Source: Hedera helix (taxonomy: Eukaryota > Streptophyta > Magnoliopsida > Apiales > Araliaceae). Taken from it: a DNA stretch of 64,000 bases. Where the stretch lies: assembly GCA_947179155.2 (NCBI GenBank), contig OX359282.1, positions 31,979,721 to 32,043,720 of the forward strand. Reading direction: 5' to 3'. The translations under genes and the position numbers were made by a program. Of this stretch, positions 1 to 11,000 are shown one piece after another. Within the stretch, counting starts at the first letter, position 1. The number at the start of each line of letters is the position of its first letter. The notes beneath the pieces were generated by a model that did not search any database, was not told the DNA's origin, and saw nothing but the letters and a program-made list of their open reading frames with translations.

Positions 1-1544
1 AGCTAAAGTTGGATAAAAGCCATTATTCATCCAGCTCAATCTTATATGTTTGTTGCCAAATTTAATAACTTCGATATGAATATATCGTATAACAATTAAT
101 AGTACTACTATACAATTGTTATGCGATATATATATGGCTCACCAAAAAATTATTCATAATACCCATCAAATGCCAAAAAAAAAAGGTATGATTGAATGAC
201 GACTTTATCTTATATATATATAGACTAGCTCATGATCCCGTGCGAAACACATATTTTATTATAAAATTATTATATTGTTTATATAGTTGGTATTATACTA
301 TACTAATATATTAACTATAGTAATAATTTATTAATATTGTGTACAATAATTCTTATATAAAAAAATTAATTCTTTCTAAAATATTTTATTTAACTAATAA
401 AAGTTTAATAATAATAATTCATCTATTTATATAATATAAATAATAGCATTTAATGATTCATCTGTTTATATATTCTTATATTTATTTACTTATGTAATAG
501 TAAATTATATTTAAATTCAAATAGTTATACTTATATAATTAAATAATAATAAAATATTATATAATTAAATGTAATTGATAATAATGAATTTTACAGCACA
601 CTAGCTAAATTAAATACAGTATAAAAAGAAGAGAAAATGATAAATACATAATTATGATAAAAATGAATAATTGATGAAAATTATTTGAGGGAATCGTTTC
701 TCCTAGAAAACATGATCTTTTATTTTTTATTTTAAATATAAGATGTATTTTTTTTCTAAATTTTAACTGGAATAAAAAAAAGATTTATTGATTCCTAATT
801 AAGAACTTTAGATATGGCCGAAACTTATATTGAAATAAGAATTGTTGATGGATTATTTATACTGAAATTACTTAAAATTACTAATGTTATACTATTAAAA
901 TATAAAAAATAAATAATTCTCGCGACGTTCTCAATATTTAAATTATTATATTATATAACCTGCATTATTCACTAATAAAAAAAACAGTTATTGAACTATA
1001 ATTTAAAAAGAACTGTCCGAAAAAGTGATTTCAAGGTAATAAATTATAGTTCGAAAAAGTATCACCAATGCGGAATTCCGAAAAAGTCAATAATGCAGGT
1101 TATATGATATAATAATTGTTACCAATAACGAGGGGTATCACCAATGCGGAGTTCCGAAAAAGTCTACCAAAATTTTTAAATAGTGATCTAAAAAATGTTT
1201 TAAAGTACGATTTTATATAATATATATATATATTTAAGATTTAGAATTTATCATTTATTTATAGATAGACTTTTACAATATTTTACCAATTTATTTTCGT
1301 TTGTCGGTAACCAATGAACTCCCCAAATTTAATCTTTTACTTTTACCGATGTGTCTACACTCTTTTAATTTTCTTTATTGGTATTAGGCCAATTGTACGT
1401 TCTTTTTTAACGTTCAAACTTTCTTTTTCGTAACTAAAAATGTTGAGAGTATGAAAACTGATAAGTCGGTATAACTGTTGAGAGTATGAATATAAAGGTG
1501 GAAAATCTACCATTAGAAGCTACTTACACAGTCATTGTGGAAAG
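1..1544. other. AT-rich intergenic DNA, no gene seen
   Basis: This stretch is very AT-rich and I see no coding region in it. It contains a 29-bp direct repeat (about 1060-1088 and 1136-1164, one mismatch seen by eye) and the inverted repeat annotated separately. Its left part is low-complexity A/T sequence. It lies downstream of the myosin gene, which reads leftward and stops at 3040. Confidence 0.6.
942..1116. repeat. 28-bp inverted repeat, possible MITE-like hairpin
   Basis: The arm at 942-969 is the reverse complement of 1089-1116 with a single mismatch. The arms are separated by about 119 bases. No target duplication is obvious around the arms, so it may be only part of a longer small inverted-repeat element. 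The structure is seen directly; calling it a transposon is inference. Confidence 0.5.
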
Positions 1545-2205
1545 CAGAGATGACAAATGTGTGGGTAATAGATAAAATTTAATAGGTAGTCGTGGGTCTC
1601 ATTAATGAGTTGGATCACAAATAGATGGTTTTTATTTTTTAAATGAGTTAGATATGGATAAATTTAAATAAATATAGGTTGAATCCATCAACATGTGCAA
1701 CTCAAAAACCAAAATTTTAATTTTCTCCAATAAGAAAACAAAAATCAAAGCCCCAACTATAATCAATTCATAAAAAGGGGTGCTGTGTGTATGTGTATGT
1801 GTATATATATAAAGAAAGAGAGTGGGAATTGAATTTTGGTTATCTCCCTGCAATCGAAGCTTGTCTTCATATCTTCAATGGAGTCTGCATTACTACAACC
1901 AGTCTAACGACCCAATTAGTCAACCCCGTCAAAAAAAATTCAGCATAAACCTTCATTCACTTCAATCAGTCTTCTCCTTTTTGGCTGAGGAGTTATTCCG
2001 TGGTTGTGGTACATCCGATTCGTCGTTGTCGTCGAGATTTGTGATTTATGGATTAAGTGGATATAACCATTTAACCACTTTGATTTATCGTTATCCATAT
2101 AAACCAATCCACTTAATACCCATGTAATTAAATGGATAATTCAACCCATTAAATCACGAGTTTAATGGACGGGTTGATAGGTTGAGTTTTAAATTGCCAG
2201 CTCTA
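1545..2205. mobile_element. non-autonomous hAT-like element
   Basis: The left end starts CAGAGATGACAA and the right end, reverse-complemented, reads TAGAGCTGGCAA, which fits the short terminal inverted repeats of hAT transposons. The flanking octamers are GTGGAAAG (1537-1544) and ATGGAAAG (2206-2213), seven of eight matching, as expected for an 8-bp target duplication. The interior, 661 bp in total, carries repeated GGGTTGA- and GAGTTGGAT-like words near the ends. It has no transposase frame, so it would depend on an autonomous relative. Confidence 0.6.
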
Positions 2206-3039
2206 ATGGAAAGCGTCAGTTGAAGAACATTTGAGTACGTAAAATTTAGCAAACCACGAGAACCATAATTAACTATGAAATGTAAAATAAACACTAAAAA
2301 GCCAATGAGAAAACGCCTTTGGGCTTATACCTTAAACCACAAGTCCACAACCCCCTCTCTACCCAGTTTAACTTCTCTTTGTTCATAAGAAGGAAGGATA
2401 ACACAAGCCAACTGTTCAGTCGGTACTTGACACAAAACTCAGAGATCTGGCTGATAGCCAATTGAGATGTACAAGAATTAAACAAAATTTAGCTTAAAAT
2501 ATGAATGAAAATGCTAATAACCTTTTTTTCAATATCGTATTTTGAACTTTTCTGTTAATATTTTAGTACTTGCCGTATAACCAAGTCTATAAATACAAGT
2601 ACAAAATCTATAAATACATTCAAGCTGTGTATAATTGATTTCTCTGCCCAAGGCGAACCATTAGATTAACAGCTGTTAATAACTTAATAGGCTGATAATA
2701 TTATGCTCAAATGAAATTGGGAAGAGGCGACAATACCCTCCTCCTCCCACCACATTACATTTGATAAATGTTTATCCCCTTTGTCACTAGAGGCTGAACT
2801 CCATCACTGCCCCTGCTTTCTATACTATATGCTACGTATAAATTTTCTTACAATCTAACTTTGAATGATAATTTATACCCAGGGCAGTGGATGTTACAAT
2901 GATGAGATATATATACCTGTATATCAAAAAATGCGGTAGATTTACACGTGGTACTGACCGGAGTAGAAAGATCCATCTTTTATCTTCTTTGTTCTTGAGG
3001 GCATCATAGAAAGAAAAGAATGCTGAAAGATCTGAAGGC
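2206..3039. other. 3' flank of the myosin gene
   Basis: This is the interval just beyond the myosin stop codon (TAA at 3040-3042, minus strand), so it should contain the 3' UTR and the end of transcription. I see no canonical AATAAA signal on the minus strand close to the stop. I see no other gene or transposon here. Confidence 0.4.
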
Positions 3040-5163
3040 TTATTCCTGTAAAAATTGGAAGGCGGGATTTTCTAGTAATTCAGCAGGAGGGTTCACATTG
3101 GTGAATTCCTTCTCTTTTATGCGACCTTTAATATTATCAACCGAGAAGGGAATGCTGGAGTTAAAGCAGCAGTTAGTAACACATTTGAGAGAACATGTTA
3201 AGGTTTTAAAAACAGATCTTATCTTGATACCTAGAAATATCGTCCAGCAAAAAGGAGTTTTTGTTGGGATCATTTGACTCATCTGTCATTAGTTCTTTCA
3301 TACTGGAAATAACCTGTATAGAGCATAGGATGCCCATATTGAAAAAAGATGGACAGAAAAGAAAAGAATAGGTTATAAATTACTGGAGAAGAAGAAATGA
3401 GTCTCTAAGAATCATATAGATTGTAGATCATTCTAACTCACTTCTGGAGATACACCTGGAGTGTTAAAGTTGTCGTCGCAGTAGAGACTACATATTCTAT
3501 ACAACTGTTCAACAGTCAGAACCTGTAAACAGAAAGTATCAATGAGAAAGAGAGGGATTGCTCTACGTATCTCCCAGTCCTGTCATGAATGCGAACATTG
3601 AGTGTACTATATGATATTCATGAATAGTTTTGAGATCTTTAATTATTTGTACTGATGAGATACAATATTCCAAGATATATTTATTTATTTTATTTTGACA
3701 GATAATTTTGGAGGCAGATATGGGTAATTTCGAAACATTTATAGCATCCCCTCCACTAAACTTTTCGCCCAATTTCCCCCAATACACATTTAGAGGTGAG
3801 AATTTAGATGGAGTGACAGTACATTAGTTATCGCTAGTATCATTGCAAAAGTAATATTTTTGATGTTAAATATGTATTGGAGGAAATTGCGCAAAAAGTG
3901 TAATGGAGGGGATCCTCTTCTGATTTGATTTGTAAGGCATGCTTCAGTCAAATTTTGAGTCTACTGGTTCTATATGCGAACATCCTTTCCACCCTTAAAG
4001 AACACCCCCACCACACAACAACCAAAAAGGCTAAGAAGAGAAAGAAATGAAGACTGAGATGACTAGAAAAAAGAAAGACACAGAGAAAGAGTGAGAGTTT
4101 TACAGGGCAGAGGTCACTTGAAAGATCTTCATAGGTAATCCTAGACTTCTGGTGTATAACCTGCATTAAAATGCCAAGGGTGAGTAAAAAGAAGGTACCA
4201 TCTAATATGAATTAACAAGCAATCCTGGCATGTAATTCTGATAGCAAATACATATTCATGATTATATCAATAGAAAACTTTTATATTTGGGGCTTGACAT
4301 CAATCAAAGATGAGTATCAATCTTGGAACCATGCATGTGACTGAACTGTCAAATAACATGCATCACTTCAACTAGTTCAAAAGTGAGCTATTCAAAGAAC
4401 GCTATCATCACATCATATAAGATCAAAGGACTTCCGCAGGTACTTTACAATTTAAAACCAACAACTATTGAGATGTATGAGAGTTTCTGATTCACTCCTG
4501 ATTTGTATATGTGATTCATTTCCCTCAAACTCATACTGACAGTCATTATGCCTAAACGGCATATATAGCTAAGGAAAAACTGAAAGTTCATTCAATAACT
4601 ACACCAATTAGAATATACGCTTCATATCGGAGCTTAACTCCTATCAAACAGTTTATAGGAAATTTGTTATGTGTTAACTAGACTGGTTGAACAAGTTTCA
4701 TGACCAGCTAAAGTCTAAAGTCTATAGACCTTTCAAACAAGTTGCATGACTGACCCAAAGTCTATTAGTAACCATAAGCTAGCAAGTCATTTGAAGAAAT
4801 TATATCTTAATATTTGAAAACAAATACAGAATTTAACAATTCCATTCCTATGAGATTTGCAGAGACAACAGATGAACCATACCAAAAATCCAATAGCCTG
4901 CCTTACGTGCTTTAGTTCATCCCATGATGAGCCTGCATACTGCAAAAACAGGAATAAACAACTCAACTCAACTCAACTCAATCACGCCTTTTATTCAAAC
5001 TAGTTGGGGTAGCTGAAAATGAATCCCACATGTAAGCATAAAAGTAGAAAGTCGAGGGAAAAATTAAAAAGATAAAACAAATTTAACAATTAAGAATAAA
5101 GTGAAGAATTTAAAATAAAGAATAGAAATGAATGAAAAATAAAGACACCCACATAGAGAAAAA

Positions 5164-5199
<36 letters not shown>

Positions 5200-7979
5200 T
5201 ATATGGTTAAAATGAAGAAGAAAAAAAGAGAAAAGATGGGAAACCCCTACTCGGCCTCTGATACTCGGATTACATTCCTCTACTGACTCCTATCACATGC
5301 CATGTCCTTAATTAGATTTTGCTCTTTCAAGTCCTTTTGTGCAACTTTTCTCAAGTAATTTTCGGCATACCCCTCATTCTTCTTATACCTTTTCCTCCTA
5401 ATACAATAATCTTCTTCTTACCAATAAATCTATAGGCAGATGTTGGATATGACCAAACAACTATCTCAACAAATATTCTCTTATTTTCTCCTCAATCGTT
5501 GACACCCCAACCTTTTTTCGAGTATCTTCGTTTCTAATCCCATCCAACATTGTATGGCTACACATCCATCTTAACTTTCTCAGTTCAGTAACTACCATTT
5601 TATGCACATTTTACATCTTAGTAGCCCAACACGTAGCCATATATAGCATTGTCGGTTGACACATAAAAATTTCCCTTTACCTTGGACAGGATTTTACAAT
5701 TGCACAACACCCCAAATGCATTATGCCACTTCAACATCTGGCACCAATCTGGTGGATTACTTCCTCAATAATATCCCCGTTGTGCAAAATTGTCGCACAT
5801 CCTTCTTGGGAATCTCCTGTCCTGAAATACTCACAGTACATGCATCTCTTCTTCTTATATTGTTGAAATTGCACTCCATACATGCAGTCTTACTCCGACA
5901 TAATCTAAACACTTGGATTCAATTTACTACAACACTTGGAATATTAGTCAAGTGTTTAGATTAAGTCGGAGTAAGACTGAATGTATGGAGTGCATAATCT
6001 AAACACTTGACTAATATTCCAAGAAACCACTTGACTAATATTCCATCATACACATCCTTAATTACATTAATATACTTTGTAGGCAATATTTTCTTACCAA
6101 GAAACCACCAAAGAACCCTCCTCGGAACAGTATCATATATCTTCCTTAATTCAATTAACACTCTTTCCTCAACACTTTTCCATCAACTGTTCAATTCTCA
6201 CTTGGCTCTCTTCACTCCAAGTATTAAACAACTTATCGAAAAGTCATCCACCTTTCTGTATCCTTCTTATCTCTTACTAGAAGTCTTTGATTATCGTCTT
6301 TGATGCATCTGATGTTGGTGAAGACTTTAGTTTTCCCGTCCCTTGTCATAGCAAGCTTATAGACACATTTTTCCCTCCTTGGTTTGGTATGAGTCCTCGT
6401 AAACCTTGCCTCTATCCTCTCTCTCTCCTTTCTTGTCTTCCTTGTTGACAAATATATACCTCTGAGATGCATTTGTGTACATAATTGATAGCACTGTTTT
6501 TTGTTACCCGCCTAATAGCCTCTAGGACCACCTCATTCACCACCATGTTTCTTTAGTTGGAGACCAATTCCATTTTCTTTTTTCTAACACGTTCCTCGTT
6601 ACTCTCCAAATACAGCTAAACATCTCATTTCACATTACATTAAATTCCATCTATTTGCAAAGGTCCTACTTTGTGCATTCTGTTTGTGACAAGGATTCAA
6701 GTTTTCTTCTTTTAGATTCCACAACCTTATCCACGAGTCCCAAGAACTCATGTTCCGTTTCTCATTTTTCTTAACATTTATGTCCAAGACCACCAATCCG
6801 TGTTGCAAAGCCATCCTTTTGTTTTAATATCAACCATCCAACCTCTTAGACTCCAATAAATTAATATATGTACTCAAGTTTTAATCATTTTTGTATCTAT
6901 GTACCACAACCTGAATCCAAAACCTTGCACTTCCTTAAATTTATCTCCCACCCACTTAGTATCTTGAAAGCATTCTATATTTACCTTCTTCTTGCTAATG
7001 TCCGTAAACTTCCTCAATTTATCTGTTAGAGAATCTATATTACAATTTCATAACAAAATCCCAGTCTCTTGAAATTTATATTTATCATGTGAGAAAGTCA
7101 ATGCGACTACCTAAATAATAGTATAAAGACATAGTATACTAAGAAACATCATTTCAACAGATACAAACGAAAAGAGCACCTCTTCTGTTGCCTGGCCACA
7201 CCAAATCTCTAATTCATCTAATCTGGCCTTCACAAATTCCCCATTGCTGAATGTGCAGCTTTCTTGATGTAGAAGAAGGCTAAAAGTGCGTATAACATTA
7301 AAAAAATTAGTTATTAACAAGGTGCTTATATAATCAAACATTAGAGCAATGAAGGTAGAAAAGTTACCTATTGAAAAGCTGTATGTTAATATAAGAAAAC
7401 ATCTGACTGAATATATTCTGTACAAGAACAGGAAGCACCTGAAACAAAATTATACAAAAAGGTTATTCAAGCATCCTTAGTACAAAGTATTTCATAAATG
7501 TGTAGTAGTTAGAACTACATACATAATTTTCTTTCAATGTACTGAGAAACCCATTTAGGCATTCAATGATTCCATGCCATTGACTAGCTGGAGGACTCCC
7601 ACCAGGAGACCTTGGAGGTGAATGCGAAACGTTTTCTTTTGATGTTCTTGGTGCCTGAGTGAGTAGTTAAGATAGAACAAAATAAGAGCAGTCTTACAGC
7701 TTACATAATATCAAGATCAGAACATACGATCTACCTAAAGCATAGAATATTCTTTTTATTTTGTTCACAAAAAATCATGAAAAAACTCTAGTAGATAACT
7801 GTATCCAAATGTCCACTACAAGCCCCATCATAGCTTGCAATTTTATCAGCTTTCATTCCATAGGTTTTTAAATTCATAAACCTCTATCACGACAGTGGGT
7901 TTAATTTCTACAATTAAGGACTTGCAGTTAAATATTTGTGATCTCACCAAGTGTAGATGGGATCCCTGAGCACAAAAAA

Positions 7980-8045
<66 letters not shown>

Positions 8046-11000
8046 AATCTCCAAGCACAAAAAAAGAAAAACAAGTTGCAATGACTCTTATTTAAATTTA
8101 TATCATCATCCTAACAATGCTTCAAATCTGTTTACATTCCCAGGAACTACAACATTTATTATCTTAGTATGAAATTCAATAATACTAGTTCTTCAAAAGT
8201 GCACATTTACCTATACACCGTATGGAAGACTATTTATCTAAATGTTCTCTGAGGCTAGTGCACAGATGATGGGGGAGGAGCTAGAGATAATGATCAAAGT
8301 GGTAAAGGTAATGGTATAACTGCTGCAATAAGAAAATTGAGCTTCACAGTAGCAGTATACCTTTTCTATATGGAAATAAAAAAAAACTAATCTTCAGAAA
8401 AGTAATGATAAAACCCCATTATTCTTTGAAGACATGGAGCTAGACCTAGGAACTAAAATTTCTAGGTAGAAAAAACCAAATAAGGATGAAGATAATGAAA
8501 TCCTAAGAATAGGATGCCAATCTGATGTTTTTAAAAAAATCAGTGTTTGAGGAGCTTTGTTTTTTTACTTTTTCATGAAGTTATTTCTACTTGTAGTGGA
8601 ACTCTATTGTAATTTCTTTAGTTGTCAATAAGAATCTCAACTGATACCAAAAACATTATCCAAAATTTGACTGAAATGTGGATTTCAGCAGACAAAAAAT
8701 GGGATTGAAATGCAGTACGCCACACAATCTAAAAAGTGACATGTTAGGGTAGCTTTGTTTAGATACATAGCATGTATTCAGGTGTTTTTCAATGTACCAA
8801 TGATTTCAGAAAGAAAATAAGAATAAACAGAATAGCCTATTGTCCCATATCTGTATTTAGCCTTTTTGTTTGTCATTTTGGAAATTAAATTTAGGAGTTT
8901 GTAGATTAATAGCATCCAATAATGATTTAATTATTTTCTGGGGTATTGTAGTTTAATAGTCACTAAGAAACCTGTGTCTGTTTTAGATCTTTATTCACCA
9001 CTACTAGTAGTTCATCTTGTAAAGATAATACTCGAGGAAAAAGGAAAAATTAATGTTTTGGATCCTAAAATTTGATGTTTTGGGTAAGAAATTATAACAT
9101 GCTTTAAATTGTTCATACCAAGACCACAATTCTCTCCCATGTTAGTTTTTTCTGGTGACTCTAGCTTATTCAAAGATAAATATGAACACAAGGTCCACAA
9201 ACCATTAAAAGAACCATGAGAATTAAGACGTAGTACCTCAATAAAAGAATTAAGAAATGATGACAAATCCTTCTTCAAATTGTCCCGAACAATTCCATAG
9301 ATCTTCTCAACATAAGCAGTTAGTTGCTGCTTGAAAAGCAAAGTTGGATACTTGGCCTCAACCTGTTGCACTACGTCAAGGTTGGCAGAAGAAGATCGGA
9401 ATCCCTGAAATATTGATGCGGTGTTAACAGATTCATATTAAAGAAAATTTCAATGACTAAAGAATTGAAGAAGAACCAATTTACTACATGCCCTACAGAT
9501 TTATTCTGGAATTCAAGATCAGAGCAGATTTGGAATCAGAGAATGTGAACAGGACTATGCATGATGTTGCAATCAGTCAGCTCAGTACTTCAGTCACAAT
9601 GATAACAAGAATACATAGGACGAACAAATCCAGACACTTTCCATACATATCAGTAATAAAATTACAATGAAAGGAATAAATAAGAAACTCAGTACCTGGG
9701 TCATCCTCCCAAAAAAAGATGTCGGCTGGGGAGGCTTCGATGTCCCAGTAGCCTTTATACTCCGTTTAAGCAAAAACAATAACGTAGATGTATTAGAAAG
9801 CCAGTAAGCCATATGCTCATTATCAGCCTGGTTCTGCAAATAAATATACAACCCATAAAAAAGAAAAAGAAAATAAAGTATGTTAATATCAAGTTTTAGG
9901 AAGTATGAACATGCAACAATTAAAATTGTATAGGAAAAAATTAATATTACTCGCCATAAAAGTTGAGGGAAAAGGCAGTCTGAAGTTCATAACTAACTGA
10001 GGTAATAACTAGTTATCATATCAATCAAGGATTTGGAATTACCAAAATGTTTGAACTCACAGTGAGCTGAATATTATGCTCATAAAACTGTAATGACCAT
10101 GACAATAAACTAACAGACATAGGCTCTTGCAAAGGTGGAAATAAATTACTCTTATCCTTAAACACTTGCCCGTCAAAACCAAGTAATAAAAATACAAACT
10201 CAACTCCGCAAAGCCTTTCAACCCAACTAGTTGGAGTAGGCTGAATTGAATCACATATGTAAACATAATGCAGAAAGGCCAGAGAAAAAGAAAAATATAA
10301 AAACAAAAACCTAGGAGAAGGATCAAATAAAATGGTTTCAACTAAAAAAAAAAGTAAGAAGATATAAATATGATAAAAAAAAAAACACACAAAGGCCTAA
10401 AAGAAACAAAATAACAATAAAGTTAACACAGAAAAATGAGAAAAAGAAAGAAAAAATAATAGTAAAAAAATATTATTATTATGCAGGCTACATCTCCATT
10501 CGTATCATTGACCATGTGCTCAATTACTTCTTCAAATCTTTTTGTACAACTTTCTACCAAGTAATGTTTTTGTGTCTCTCCCCTTCTTATATCTTCCTCC
10601 TAATTCAAGATCCCTCTTATCACTGATGAATCTACAGGCCTACGCTATATACGACCAAACCATCTTCAACGATATTATCTTCTATTCAATCAGTGTCACC
10701 CAAACTATCTTTCAAAAATTCACTCTTCTTCTGGCACAAGTATTCACCAACTCCCACAACTTGATGATTAGAGAACATATGTTCCAACTACCCAAGCGAA
10801 TACCTGTAATTTGGACTAACTTCCATGCCCTGAGTACTCTCCCATAAAATGCAAGGACAATAGAGATTACGAGAATGCCTTTGCTTTCAATAGTTTAACT
10901 ATATTGAAAGTTGAAACAAAGTCGTTCCAACAAGGGAAAATTTAATGTTACCTGCAAATGGAAAATTTATGCATTCATTATAAAATGCTTTGCAACTGTC

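Noticed and set aside
1822..2127. 101-codon plus-strand frame
   Set aside because: It lies inside the hAT-like element and shows no known family, so it is likely chance.
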